Below, piece after piece: positions 23,061 to 34,908 of a stretch of 64,000 nt of DNA. Source of the DNA: Myrica gale (taxonomy: Eukaryota > Streptophyta > Magnoliopsida > Fagales > Myricaceae). Position 1 is the stretch's first letter. Every line of letters begins with the position of its first letter. The notes under the pieces are model-generated. The model had not been told where the DNA came from, did not search any database, and saw only the letters and a list, made by a program, of their open reading frames with translations. The translations under genes were made by a program, and so were the position numbers. The DNA lies in the NCBI GenBank assembly GCA_963930655.1, contig OZ005619.1, positions 2,524,501 to 2,588,500 of the forward strand, in the 5' to 3' direction.

Positions 23061-23681
23061 CTGCGGATCATGTTTGTTTATTTTAGCCGTATCTTGGTTT
23101 CGAACTTGAACAGCCCTCGACGGGCGACCTGTCCTAGTGGTCCTTCCAGGAGGATCTTTCATCTCCGCCCCATTGGTCTTAGTCCCGTTTTCCGTAACCA
23201 CGTCCTTTTTACCCTTCTTCTTGGGCCTTCGCACAGTCTTCTCCTTACAGTCATGGCTGATAATTCCTTCCTTCGGCTCGAACCCATTGCTCTGCTCAAC
23301 TCTGACGCTCTCCTGAGCACCACAATTTTCTCCACTGCCTTTCTCGTCCGGTAGATTCCTCCTCTTCCTCTTCCTCCGTCGCTTCTTCCCCGAAACCTCA
23401 CCATCATCTTCGTCCAGACGTTCAGCATAATTCACCTTCTTCCCCTTCCGTGTTATCGGCCTATTTTTCACGTAAACCTCTCCTCCATTGACAGACCCAC
23501 CGCCTTTCTCAGTCCCCTCCACGGAAGCTCCAGCCTCCTCCTCCTCCTCTTTAATCTTTCTAATGCCACTGCGCTCCTTCTTCTTCCCCGTCTTCTTCAC
23601 AAGTGCTTCAACTCCTCCTTTCCCCTCAGCCCCACGCTCTTCCTCAACCTTCACTATCTGCCGCTTTTTCGAGGGCGCCAT
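23061..23681 (-). other. Exon 1 of the JMJ25-like gene
   Basis: 207 codons, starting MAPSKKRQIVKVEEE and ending at CAG/GTAACA. Highly charged; several Lys/Arg clusters (GKKRRRKRKRRN, RRPKKKGKKD) that look like nuclear localisation signals. Low sequence complexity is normal for this part of the family. Confidence 0.75.
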
Positions 23682-24049
23682 TACAAACAAACAAGAGACT
23701 TCCAGAGCGAAAGAGACAGACAAAGTGAGAGTTTGGCGAAGTAGCAACCGGTTTTAAGAGAGAAAACGGTGGGTTTGAATTTAAAACGTATATTATATAG
23801 AGAGCGGTGTTCCGAGGGAAACAGTGGGTGGGCTCTTAAGTTTCGAATTTGTGGCGCTAAAAATGGACATATTCCAACTTTTCGGGGCTTCTCTATTGCC
23901 ACTTAGGAATAGGAGTCGAGACTAGCCGTCAGGCTTTCAGCCGATCAGGGCTTTCGTTCGTAACCCATCAGATCGAGATTTTTTATCAGAATTTTCGATT
24001 ACTTTTTCTGTTTTAATTTTATTTTCCTTTAATGAGTGGAGACGACTAG
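23682..24049. other. 5' flank of the JMJ25-like gene
   Basis: Presumed promoter and 5' leader, GA-rich just upstream of the ATG. A TATATAGAG motif at about 23793-23801 on the plus strand reads CTCTATATA on the minus strand and could be part of a TATA element; I cannot verify it. Confidence 0.35.
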
Positions 24050-24230
24050 GGGGCTGTTCGGTTGTATAGTATTTTAAGGATTTTTTTGTGTTTTGAGAAT
24101 TTTTATGTGGTGTTAACTTTATTGGTATGCGTGTTGTAGTTATTTTTATCTAGGGTTAAAAATGATTTTTGGTTGTGAATATTTTGTATTCAAAAAAATC
24201 CATAGAATATTTTTGTGCCGAACAAGCTCC
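24050..24230. mobile_element. MITE, GTTCGG family
   Basis: Starts GGGGCTGTTCGG and ends CCGAACAAGCTCC, flanked by TAG on both sides (24047-24049, 24231-24233). Interior has TTTTGTGTTTTGAGAATTTTTATG, shared with 38798-38975 and with part of 56490-56620. Non-coding. Confidence 0.65.
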
Positions 24231-24233
24231 TAG

Positions 24234-24947
24234 ATCAGATATTTATCTCTCCTACCAGAGTATCGATAAATGTTGACTCCCAATTTCCCCTTGTCTTTTT
24301 TCTGTCTTTTTTGGCCATTTGTTAATTCATTCTTTACAAAATGTTTGCAATATAATTTATGTGAATTATTGAAAAAGTAGAGAAATCTAGAAGATTTGAG
24401 TTAATTTTTTATATTTATTATAATAAAAATATATTATTTGATTGGGGAGATATATTATATTTATAATTGTATTTAAACTACGGCTAGTATTTATTTTATT
24501 GACTCGGGTGTAGGAATAGCATGCATACAATTCGAGGATTACTGCACGATAACTATTAAGATTGCTCAATACCCTTTAATTTACTTAGCGGAAGACTTGA
24601 ATAATATTGGCAAAGAAATTAATGCCCTTAAAACATATAAATTCATCAAGAAATAAATCTACCTAGTAAAAATCCAAATTACTAAGGAAATTGTCTCTAT
24701 TAACCAACTTAATTGTAGAGACTAGAGATTCTTACAAGGTTAATGCTATCTAATATTCTCGAGACACGCCAATTTGTCCTCCACAATTTTTTAAGATTCG
24801 CTCTCCTATCCTACAATCTCCATAACATTCTCTCTTTTATTATCGGCAGTTCAGTCCTAATGGAAAATTAATCTACATCCAAAAAATCAGTTAGATAATT
24901 TGGATAAAAAATAACTCTTTAGTCTGTTACTCTATGTGCAACCTTAT
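24234..24947. other. Intergenic, no feature seen
   Basis: AT-rich DNA between the MITE and the Harbinger element. No gene or repeat recognised. Confidence 0.5.
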
Positions 24948-25752
24948 GGGCTTGTTTGGAATGCGGATCGATCTCTGGTTTCAGGTTCTAAAACCCGAAT
25001 TTGAGACTAATACTAAAACTTGCGTTTGGGAAGGTCCCACATTTAAAACCCATTCACAGTCCCAGAAGTAACTTGCCCACGTCCTCCGTTTACAATTCTT
25101 CCTACGGTTGACACGTGCTTGGTGGGCCCAAGTTAAATATAACGTTATGAGACAAATCCTGACTCTTCACGTGTTCTTCGTATACAACATCAGGCTTCCT
25201 TTTTTATTTCCTCGATAATATGAAAGTGCAAATGACGAAATTGACCTGTCTTCCTCCTTCCTCAATACACCGACCTGGGCAAAGACGCAGGAGGCTTCTT
25301 CCTCAGTCGATTTATTCCGTAAATAAATGCAGTACACAATGCATATCGCCCCCAATCGCAACTTCATATACGGTTCTTTGTTGCAATCACTCTGTTAATC
25401 CCATTTAACTTCCACCGCCAATATCCTGCCTTCAAAACTCCGTATCTTCACTTGATTTCTCACTTGAAGATACGAATTTCAGTGATGTTGTCCCTGATTG
25501 AGTCGATCATGGTGTGACGTAGGTAGGTGGTTATTAATGAAGGATTAATTGACTCTCACTTCTACCTCCACTTGAACACAGCATTGACGACCTATTCCTA
25601 TCAATCGTCGAGAGCCACAACAATCCAACGGTACTCACCTCTGCCACGATTCCCACCTATTTTCATCTAACGGTGTCTTTTGCTAAGATTTCGCTTTGAA
25701 AAAGCTATTCCTATTAAATACCATTGTTGTCGACCCAGACCCAGTTGCTCAA

Positions 25753-28155
25753 ATGCCCAGACAGAGGGAGAAAGTCTCCACACGACCCACGAGCTGCTCC
25801 TCAACTGGGAGTTCTCACAGCACCCCAGCGATCTCCGCTGCTCTCTTTCCCAGCACACCCGATCCACTCCCATCATTGCCAGGGCGAGCGCGGCAGAGGC
25901 TGCGACGTCCTCCCTCCACCACGGCTCCATTAACACGTGCTGCCTCCAAGGTCAGTCTTCTTCCTATTGGCAGATCGTAGTATACCGAGCCTCAACTGAT
26001 TGCTTGTAAATTGGGTATTCGTATATTGGTATAGGAGGTTTGATCTTAGAAAGATTGCAAATTGAAAGGATAATGATTCGGAAGGACTATCTCTTGATTC
26101 TTGTTGTGTGACTTGTACGAAACTTCTTCACTGTTGATATCATCATCGGCCTTTTCTATCAAACTATGATACATCTGTATAAGTATTCAAGTGGTAGTTC
26201 TGACTTCAAAAACCCAATGATAGATTTATCAGTTTTATATACCATGAGTTGATCTTTGTAATATATAAAACTAGGTCTTATTGATACTTTCTTCATCTCC
26301 AATTATTTTCCTCCTCCTTTTATAAAGCATATAGTATAGCATAAATTTCCAGAAAATGGTGACTTGAGCATGAACCAAATGAGTTCTAATTGCAGTTGTT
26401 GTAAATCACTGCAAAATGACAAGTTATACATATTCCTCTTTCTTTTTGTCACCTGTAAGCATTATTTTGGAGACCATAAGTCATGTATTAGCTCTAATGG
26501 TGTATTGACTAACATTTATAGATCCTTTGGTGAGGTGCGTCCTTCTCTCCCCCGTCCCCCCTCTTCTATGTTCTTCTATTTATACTGTTCACTAGTTAGT
26601 CAAAGAGGCAAGTGTGTTGGTTATTTGAACTCCCTTACCGAATTTAACAATGTTTCCTTATCATTTTTACATCTTTGCTCAGTGCATTATATTCGTGTCC
26701 AAAAATATTTTTTACTAACAATGTCAATGGTTGACATTGTTGATTGAAATGTTGCTAACTTTGGTTATTACTACCTTGTTGATAGATGGATATTTTGTTT
26801 AATAGATTTCACCTTGCACAATTTAGGATTTTCATATTAGGAACATTTTCCCATCCCGATTTCTAAGAATGTGAATTGTGATCGGTAATGTGTAGAGATA
26901 CTACCTGCGTAGTTCAACAGCACAATTTCCGCTAACGATCCCTCAGTTGTCTAGGGTTAAGAGAAAGCGGTCGTCAACTAAACAGGTGAACATTACCCTG
27001 TTTTCTCCATCCAATTTATATCTTTGGTAGTATTGAATGAGTTCTGAAATCCATAACTAATTAACTATTGTTACTTGAATGATTTTGCAGAATATGGGGA
27101 AAGAATCTGACTGGACAGAAGAGATGGAGTTGGCCCTGATTCAGTCACTGTTGAAACAAGTCCACTTGGGCAACATTGTCAATATGCAAGTGCGCCAATC
27201 TATATGGCCAATAGTAACCGCAGACTTCAACTCACGTGTCAACTGCCAGAAGACGAAAAAACAAGTCAAAGACAAGCTAAAGCGGATGAAGACGAAGTAT
27301 CGCATCTTCCACGATCTTATCCACCATGAAACTGGGTTTGGATGGGACCCGATGACAAATACAGTGGATGCATCAGCAGCCCAATGGCAAGCATACATAG
27401 ATGTATAACTCCTAATTTTGACCCTACGTTTTAGGCCTATTTATAATTTTGTATGTACTTAATCTGTTACATTGTTGGTATAAATATAAAATGATGTTGT
27501 CTACCCTTGTATTCTTTGATGTACAGACCCATCCAGAAGCTGCAACCTTTCGAAGCAAAGGATTGGCCAATTATGACCAACTATTGCAGCTATTCCAGAA
27601 CAGCATGGCAAAAGGAGTATATCATCACTCTTCAAAGGTGACCCCACCGGACACCGATGACGAGCGGGAGTTGGAGGCAGAGATGATGGGCATGGGTGTA
27701 AGTGCTATAAGTGGAGGTGTCCAGCCTGATCAAGCAGGTCCAGTGGGTGCTGATGCCACATCTCCCCCACGCTCCCAATCCATCAAGCGTGGGAGTGACT
27801 ACACCTCAACCAAACAACGTGCTAAGCGTTCTAAAGGCAATGTCGATAGCGATGCAAAGGATGCCGCATGGATAAAGTTTGTGGGAATCGCTGATCGACG
27901 GAATGCTATCATGGAAGATTGGTTGAGCACACAGAAGCAACATCTTGCAGCATCTGTTCCAACCAACAACACCTACAATGCAATTTCCTAGATGATCCAT
28001 ACTCGCATTGCGTGAAAATTCTGAAAGATATGCAGCGTGAGGGCGAGGAGCACATGTTTCTGAAGGGGTGCAAGGAGTTACAAAATGAGTATGCTCAAAA
28101 GGCCTTCCTATTGATGACTGAGACCCAGCGTAGGACCTGGTGGGACCTACTGTAG
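25753..28155 (+). pseudogene. Harbinger Myb/SANT-like DNA-binding protein
   Basis: Exons read: 25753-25950, 26896-26985, 27091-27402, 27527-27991, all with GT-AG borders in compatible phase. The protein starts MPRQREKVSTRP and runs 354 aa to a TAG at 27989-27991. Exon 1 is Ser/Pro/Thr-rich. Exon 2 ends in a basic VKRKRSSTK segment. Exon 3 holds the Myb_DNA-bind_3-type domain (DWTEEMELALIQSL, Trp-rich helix pattern, FGWDPMTNTV). Exon 4 has a second basic segment KQRAKRSK. The usual C-terminal block (YSHCVKILKDMQ...RRTWWDLL) follows in the next frame, to 28155, so one base has probably been lost near 27985. In PIF/Pong elements this protein partners the transposase for nuclear import and TIR binding. 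A shorter start at 27094 is possible. Confidence 0.65.
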
Positions 28156-29877
28156 CACAACACTACATAAGACTGATAGTCTCCTTTGTTTGGTATAGTT
28201 CTACGGAGTTTTGCGTAGTTTGCATGTCTTTATGTAGTCTATGTTGCTGGTGTATTTCAAAATTGGACTGAAGTCAGTTTGCAACTTGTTTTGACTAACT
28301 CTGGTTGTTTGGTTGTCTGTTTTGACAAAATATGGCTCGATGTGTGATTGTTGTTGACTCAGGTTATTACTGTTGACATGTGCAACTTGTTTTGATGAAC
28401 TCTAGCTGTTTGGTTTGTCTGTTTTGACAATATATGTTTGGATTAGTTGATTTCGGTTTATTTGTGTTATTACTGTTGACGTTGAGGTCCTCCTTTCATT
28501 TCAGATATTTATATTGGACACCTTACATTGTAGTTGAGAACTGTAGCCATTACTTATTGTATAATCTCCATCTACTGGATCACGTCTTGTGTGATGAATC
28601 ATACTAGTTGAATTTGGATACAATCAGCTGAATTCAACTAATTCTATTGGATTATTGTCATCCAACAAAATAGATGAAGTTGTAGTAGAAAGTAACTCAT
28701 ATATTTTTCAGTCCTCGGTTAATGAGGACTGTGGATGAGCTATAACATTTCCTTGACGAAAATTTTTACAATTTCAAGCACTTCTTTCTTCTGGGCAACC
28801 TTTTTTTATAGGAGAAATTGTTTGAAAAACTCACTATAAAACCCAGTGAGAAAATCAAATGACTTGTCTGGAAGCGTTGATCATTATGCAATGAAATTGT
28901 CGAGAAAGGAAGGGCAATCCTATATACAATGAAAGTAACCGTAACAAAGAACCTATTTGTTACGGAATGGACCCACCCCAACCTCCTCTCCGTCAGATGT
29001 CAGTAATTCCATGCACAATAATATGTCAGACAAAAAATACACAAAAGGAAATGTGATTTGTTAGAAAAGGGAAAGGTGTCGAAGAATAAGGCGAAAGCGT
29101 AGTGAATCAAATCAAATCAAATGTGCCCTTAACAAGGGCACCAATGCCTCCTAAGAGATTTGAAAAATCCCATTGCGCACTGCGCAGAGAGAGAGGGGGT
29201 TGGTGACCATAACGTGGGAATGGGACCGTCATTGCCCAATTAGAAGAGCAGGCCCCGTTTGACATGCTACAGTAGGTGGTAACCTCCACTTGCCAGTCAC
29301 CCCTTGTTAATCCCAGTACGTCCATTTTCGTTTTGGGCATATAAAGTATTCCAGATTGTAAAGAGGATATGTATTCTATTTCCATATCTCATATCCCACG
29401 GCCACAGAGAGAGATTTTTCAATTCGGAATGGAACCATGCATTCCTGCGAACCTGTTGCTAGGCCATCCTTATTTAATAGAACAATTAAGCATAAAGAGT
29501 GGTAGGTTGACTCAGTAAATCACATCACTATATTATTCATTACAATTACGACTTCCCAACGCTTGGATATTAAGGCCATCAATAAGATGTGAAAGTTAAC
29601 TTCATGTATGTGAAAGGTAACCATAAAGAGTGCTATTTCCGCGAAAACTACCGACGCAGTGGCATTTATTTTAAACCGCTGAAAGTGGAGAGAAAGCTCA
29701 ACTACCCAGTTTGTTGATTAACCCCGTTTGTTGATTAAAAAAACGGTCTTGCGCAGATAGAGGCCAGAGCAGTACATCCATTTTCGCTATATAAACTGAA
29801 TACCCAGTTTACAATTTTTATCCATCTCATCCTACAAGGTGCATTGCATCCTTGGCATCGCCCAACCTCCTCAGACA
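28156..29877. other. Harbinger interior, no gene seen
   Basis: AT-rich sequence downstream of the Myb/SANT gene. Repeated phrases TGTTTTGACAA and GTTATTACTGTTGAC occur at 28318-28480. No coding frame with a recognisable domain. Confidence 0.4.
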
Positions 29878-30378
29878 ATGTCGGCAAAACACTCCAGCCC
29901 GAATGAAGACCCATTTTCGAAATCAAGTTGCAGCCAGAGCATTGTCTTCGTCTCCAGTGACACCGAGCATAGCCAGAGTGATGATAGCAGGACCACACTT
30001 GCTGACCCGAACAGCCCCGCTTTTGTGACATCCTCGCCTGTCCCGGAAGTGATCGTGATCAGTGACAGTCCATCGCCGTCGTCCCCGCGTACAACCTCAC
30101 GTACAATGGAAATGATAGCACCTCGCAATGGCCAGAACGAAGATGATACAGAGCAGCACAGCTGGGTGAGCTCACGTGTGAGTGGTGGCTGCTCTGCACA
30201 AAAGAAGCTTGACATGGACGCCACTGTCTGCCTACCAAATCTGAGGGTGATGGCCCCACGTCCGCCATGCACTGGTAGCACCGGTTCGGACCCGTTCCAA
30301 CCTCTTCTTCTTCGTTTCTCTTTGCTTTATGCTACGTTGAAGTTGATCAACTTCATGTTACTGGTTTGCAGGCTGTGA
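29878..30378 (+). CDS. Ser-rich hypothetical protein with two SIM-like motifs
   Basis: A 166-aa open frame starting MSAKHSSPNEDPF. The first 80 residues are rich in Ser, Thr, Pro and Asp. They contain SIVFVSSDTE (residues 21-30) and EVIVISDSPSP (57-67). Both have the hydrophobic core plus flanking acidic/Ser residues typical of SUMO-interacting motifs. The last 30 residues are hydrophobic and may be intronic (a pyrimidine-rich stretch and CAG acceptor lie at about 30340-30371). I do not recognise a family. It lies between the Myb/SANT and transposase genes of the Harbinger element on the same strand. It could be an accessory gene, a captured host exon, or a chance frame. Confidence 0.4.
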   Translation: MSAKHSSPNEDPFSKSSCSQSIVFVSSDTEHSQSDDSRTTLADPNSPAFVTSSPVPEVIVISDSPSPSSPRTTSRTMEMIAPRNGQNEDDTEQHSWVSSRVSGGCSAQKKLDMDATVCLPNLRVMAPRPPCTGSTGSDPFQPLLLRFSLLYATLKLINFMLLVCRL

Positions 30379-31839
30379 ATGCGGTAAGGTAGCGACATCC
30401 GAGGTCAATAGCAGACCCGGCGGCGCTGAGGCCTGAAAAGTTGTTGCTGTGGGCGATGTTGGTCAACTGTGGTCATGACTTGGCACTGAGGATGGCATTC
30501 TGCGCATGTTCAGTGTGCTTTTTTGCTGTGTAGAAAATGGTTCGGTGCCTGTTTTGCTTTGTAAAAAGGGAAGGTAGTGTGTAGATGGATGACCCAGTGT
30601 TTGTGCGAAAGCAATACTGACGATCTCTACTGTCTTTTGACAACTTCTTTTGCGTCTACGCTGCCCACAACAATGAAACTGTGTTTTGTAACTATTGGAG
30701 TTGAAATGAAAGGAACCTTAACTCATAGTTGGTATCCTGTATAATCTGTTGGCAGTCTGTGGTTGTTATATGTTGTGTATTCTCGTGTAGGTGTCGTACG
30801 TAACTTGATCGAAAAAAAATCAAAGAAAATTGAGGGTGTGCAGTGGTTTTGAATAATAATGTATTTAAGGATGACATTGTGAGAGATATCATAAATATTC
30901 AATCGGTCAATCTACCTACCGTGCATTATTTGCTGAAAATTTCATTTTTGTAAATGGTGGGTGAGGTGTACCGAACGTTGATGGTGTGGCTACTGCTCCA
31001 AGAGTCGCTATGTTGTAGTTTTTTTTTCAAGTTCACGTGATGCTTTGCAGAGGGATTATCTCAAAAACCGATGGGATTTTGTGGGCCTCATTTTTCCACC
31101 TGCGTTTGGGATTTATTGTTGATACTTAACGTGATTTGTTTCCACCCTCTGAGAGGGTGGCCAATGCTAAATAAAAAAGTAACAAGGACGGGCGTAGGTG
31201 CTAAAGTAGGGGTAATTAACCTGACAGTGTGATATCCCATCACACTGTCTCAGCCAAGTGATGCCATCCTTTCCAACGGAAAAAAAGTCCATTAAGGCTG
31301 AATCCTGTTCAAAAAAACTTCTTTTGGTTTTCTGCGTGAAACTTGCATCTTCTCAGACGGGGAGTTAACGCCGGAGGAGCCACTTTCAGAACTTGACCGT
31401 GAAAGATCTCAAGGAAAGGCATTTTCAACAACGTACGACGCCTTCGCTTTGTTGATTATCTATTGTTGCTTGCTGATATCTTGGCTAACTCAATGAGTGC
31501 AAAACAGCAACGAATAGATAGTAATCTTGTAGATATACATTTTGTGCATTTTGTTGAAGACATGGGTGAGATTGTTGGTGGTTGGCATCTGTATTTAATG
31601 TACAATGTGTGAAATGGAAGTGTTGTGGAATTCTTCCGGGGTAATGAATATATGTGCCTTGCATTATATGTCATTGAAAAAATTTGTTGAATAGGTCAAG
31701 TAATATACAATAAGAATGACGGATTTTTTTATTAGTGGTTGTGTATTTATTCTTTTGTCTCTGTAGAAATGAATGTAAAAAAAATTATAATGTAACCCTC
31801 TGTATGGAATTTATTTTGTTCCTGCTATGGTAATGTTTA
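30379..31839. other. Harbinger interior, no gene seen
   Basis: Between the Ser-rich ORF and the transposase. AT-rich. Some exon-like GC-richer patches (about 31330-31440) but no convincing frame. Confidence 0.4.
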
Positions 31840-33502
31840 TTGTCAAATTCCAAAATTTGTCCTCGTGGATGTCTCATGGTTGCTGAGGGGGTGGCAGTTT
31901 GTTTCCCCGACTTATTCCAGAACAGCATTTTGGGAGAATTGTTTCAGCATATGCCTATGGAAGACCCCTTCCAGATAGTCAATAGGTCACTATTTGATGA
32001 CCCATTGCACCCCATGTCGATGGAGGAGGATGCATGGTTTGACGAAACGATGATGGTACTAATGTTCATGATGGATGACGAGAACAAGAGGACGATGATT
32101 GCCAAAATACCGCAGCGAACTTCCATGCTACGCGGTTACATGTATATGGATGAAATGTTGTATGGGCCAAATCCTGCAAGTTGCTATAAGGTGTTTCGTC
32201 TAAAGAGGCCGACGTTTATGAGACTATTCAACACTTTGCACGAAGAAGGATACTTCAAAGAGTCACGGGAACTGAGGGTGGATGAGTCTCTTGGGATATT
32301 CTGTTACATTGTCGGTCACCAAGAGGGGATAAGGATGGCGGCTGATCGGTTCCAACACTCAACAGAGACCATATCGCGCCATTTTAAATGTATGATGCGG
32401 GCTTTGTGCAGGCTAGGGCGTACTTTATTGGCACCTAAAGAGCCGGTGGAGGTACATCCGTATGTGCGTTCCAACCCAAAATATTACCCGTGGTTCAAGG
32501 TACGTCACAAATTCACTCATTCAGTTATGCCGTTATTTTGGTTAACATTTCCGCATATTCAAAACAAGTTGCTCATATTTTGGGTAACGGTGATCAGGAT
32601 AGATATACGATATTACACAATATTATATTTATGAATATCATTCAACAAAATAGATTCTTATGCTAGGAGGGTGATAACTTGTATATTTTTGTTACTTGTG
32701 AGTGCAGAATTGTGTTTGGGCTATCGATGGAACTATGGTCAGTGCATGGTCTAGGAAGGGTACAATGACGGCCTTCAGGAATCGAAAGTCTGACATAGCT
32801 CAAAATGTGTTGGCAGTTTGTGACTTCGACATGATGTTTACATTTGTATATACGAGATGGGAAGGGTCGGCCCACGACTCGCGGGTATTCTACGATGCAA
32901 TATCTAGAGAAGAGAACCAATTCCCGCTACCCCCTGAAGGTAACGACCTAGTTGATATGATTTGATAAGTACTAATTAAATGTGGAAAATTGTCATATCA
33001 TTTATTCAGGTGAGTACTTGACTAACATCGGCTAAATTGCACGGGCCACTTTTACTTGGTCGATTCTGGATTTCCTTTGATGAAAGGATTTTTACCACCG
33101 TACAAAGGGGCTCGATACCATTTGTCAAGCTTTCGTCGAAACAGAATCCCGCGGGGAAAGAAAGAATTATTTAACTACAATCACTCGTCATTAAGAAATG
33201 TGATTGAAAGATGTTTCAGAGCTTTGAAGGCGCGTTTTGAAGTGCTATAGAACATGCCACGATATCTGCCAACAAGGCAGCCCATTGTTGTCACTGCATG
33301 TTGCACCTTGCACAATTGGTGTCGCATTTACCAGCGTAACGACGCCATATTTAGCGAACACTCAGGCGAGGCCATGAATCGCAATGGGAGAAATCGTTTT
33401 AGACATGATTTATCTGGGTTTGCAATCTCACGTGACTCAGCTCGAGCAATGTCTAGGGAGAGAGATGCTATGGCTAATATGATGTGGGGAAATCGAGGGT
33501 AG
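31840..33502 (+). pseudogene. PIF/Harbinger DDE transposase
   Basis: Exon 1, 31840-32499, includes the helix-turn-helix-like region (RVDESLGIFCYIVGHQEG, DRFQHSTETISRHF) and ends WFK/GTACGT. Exon 2, 32708-32939, carries the first catalytic Asp (WAIDGTM) and the second (GSAHDSRVF). Exon 3, from about 33051, has YLVDSGFP, then the catalytic Glu in NVIERCFRALKARFEVL, and TLHNWCRIYQ. A TAG at 33248-33250 follows FEVL where homologues have a sense codon before NMPxY. No AG acceptor precedes YLVDSGF (the nearest, at 33009, leads to stops), so splicing of exon 3 also seems damaged. All three catalytic acidic residues remain. The tail after the stop keeps the family pattern to 33502. Confidence 0.8.
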
Positions 33503-33989
33503 GGTGATCGACGGGGTACAGAGTAATTGAAGTAATGGTGGTATGGCAAAATGTTTGACAATCATGTTTTGAATTGCGGCGTGACAATGTCTCTTGACAT
33601 GGAGTATGCTCATTATGAAATGTCGTTATTTTGCTTATAGTAGTAGATGACTATTGTGTGCACTTGTAGTTGGGATAGATCTTCCAGATTTCTTATATGC
33701 ATTGATTTTAATACATTAATTTTGCCGTTATTTTGGTGCACCTGAACAATATTAATATGCATTAAGTATAAATGTGCATAAATTTTGTTTTACATTTTTG
33801 TACTGCGTGTGCTTGGGTGGAGTGTAGTTATAGAAGCAGAAATGTTTTATTTGCTGCAATTGGGTGGAGTGTAGTTATGTAGCCTCCGAGATAGAGTGGT
33901 TAGTTGGTGCATTTTGGCTATAGCGGAGGAACATCACAATTTCAAGCACTATCTATTAAATTTTACTGTAGTTATTTATTTATTGACAG

Positions 33990-34429
33990 ATGAGCATGAT
34001 GCCTCTTTGTAGCTGTGGTGGGGGACGCATGCGTCTTCATGAAGCGAGGACAAATAAGAATTATGGGAGATGGTTTTATCGGTGTCCATATGGAGATGTA
34101 TGACTTCGACTTTTTGTATTCTCTTCAAAGTTGAAGTTACAATTTAATCCAACCGTAATGCCAATAAGATGTGTTTTTTTCTTTTGTTAGTTAAAAATGT
34201 GATTAATAATTTTTGTGATGACCGCTTAATGTAGGACCACCCTGGTGCCTTCATTTGGGCAGATGAGTATGAGCATAGATTGGGTATAGGAGCAACAACA
34301 CCAGTTGTGAACCACCAACATATGCGACGTGGACATGTAGTCCAACAGAGGCGAGCAGAGTCAAACATCTGGGTCATAGCGTTGATGTGTATTATTCTGG
34401 TTTTACTCGGAATGTTGATGGTCAAATGA
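33990..34429 (+). CDS. GRF-type zinc finger protein with C-terminal TM segment (Harbinger)
   Basis: Two exons, 33990-34097 and 34235-34429, give 100 aa. Exon 1 has CSCGGGRMRLHEA and GRWFYRCP; exon 2 opens DHPGAFIWADE. This is the zf-GRF pattern (CxCG, RxFYxCP, then a C.FFxWxD block), but the last Cys is replaced (PGAFIWAD). The C-terminus WVIALMCIILVLLGMLMV is a strong membrane-spanning segment. GT donor and TAG acceptor are in phase. It lies 490 bp after the transposase on the same strand and inside the element. Function in transposition is unknown. The same layout occurs in the MULE at 43481. Confidence 0.7.
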
Positions 34430-34844
34430 ATGTCAATAACTCATAGATAGTATGACTTATTTATATGATTTTGCAAATGCTTTGTCATAGGCGTTGAAAG
34501 TGAACATTGGTGTGATGTACTATTTTGGACGCTATGAGGAAGTTATCAATATATTATGGGACGTAAGTATGAGGTACTTATATGGTGAAGTTTTTGTGTC
34601 ATATGATCGGTAAGAAATATAGAACATATTTACTGTACACCAAGCAATTGCGATATTGATAAAAAAAAACTTACTGGTGCATCTAGGAAAGACGTGTAGT
34701 GAAAACAGTATTTGCTTATTTAAATTAGATTAAAATAAAATTTTCTATATAAGATTTGTTTCAGATTTTATTTTTGTGGTTGGAATTCATAAACCTCTTT
34801 ATTTAATCCACAACCCAACGTATAAGGTAGTAACGTTACACAAT

Positions 34845-34908
34845 GCGTTGTTGGTAGTCAGTGAATTCAGCTAAACGCGTTGTTGGTAGTCAGTGAATTC
34901 AGCTAAAC
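34845..34908. repeat. 32-bp tandem duplication
   Basis: Two identical copies beginning GCGTTGTTGGTAGTCAG, 34845-34876 and 34877-34908. Lies near the right end of the Harbinger element. Exact identity indicates a recent event. Confidence 0.9.

Larger units (their letters stand above)
3972..23681 (-). pseudogene. JMJ25/IBM1-like JmjC histone H3K9 demethylase, disrupted
   Basis: Exons read on the minus strand: 23061-23681, 22854-22957, 21664-21763, 21389-21530, 20998-21061, 20182-20908, 16968-19549 (split by a LINE), 15483-16013, 14121-14193, 13919-14004, 4840-4959, 3972-4082. All have GT-AG borders and compatible phases. Without the insertions they would encode about 1,002 aa. Residues 1-207 are Lys/Arg-rich and nuclear-type. 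A Cys-rich zinc-finger block follows (CHQC, CxxC and CPVCCGNCNCKACLR), then CSNC...CPSC. The JmjC core has the Fe(II) motif HCD near residue 690 and the distal His in AGCPHQV near 920. The family (KDM3; Arabidopsis IBM1/JMJ25) removes H3K9me1/2 in genes. Two lesions in exon 7, a LINE insertion and a +1 repeat expansion, make a full-length product unlikely. The start is MAPSKKRQ; an in-frame upstream ATG at 23747 is less typical. Confidence 0.85.

Noticed and set aside
23070-23902. ORFs overlapping exon 1 of the JMJ25-like gene
   Set aside because: Other-frame shadows of the Lys/Arg/Glu-rich exon.
26364-26747. 127-aa ORF in the Harbinger interior
   Set aside because: Lies in the intron between Myb/SANT exons 1 and 2; no domain seen.
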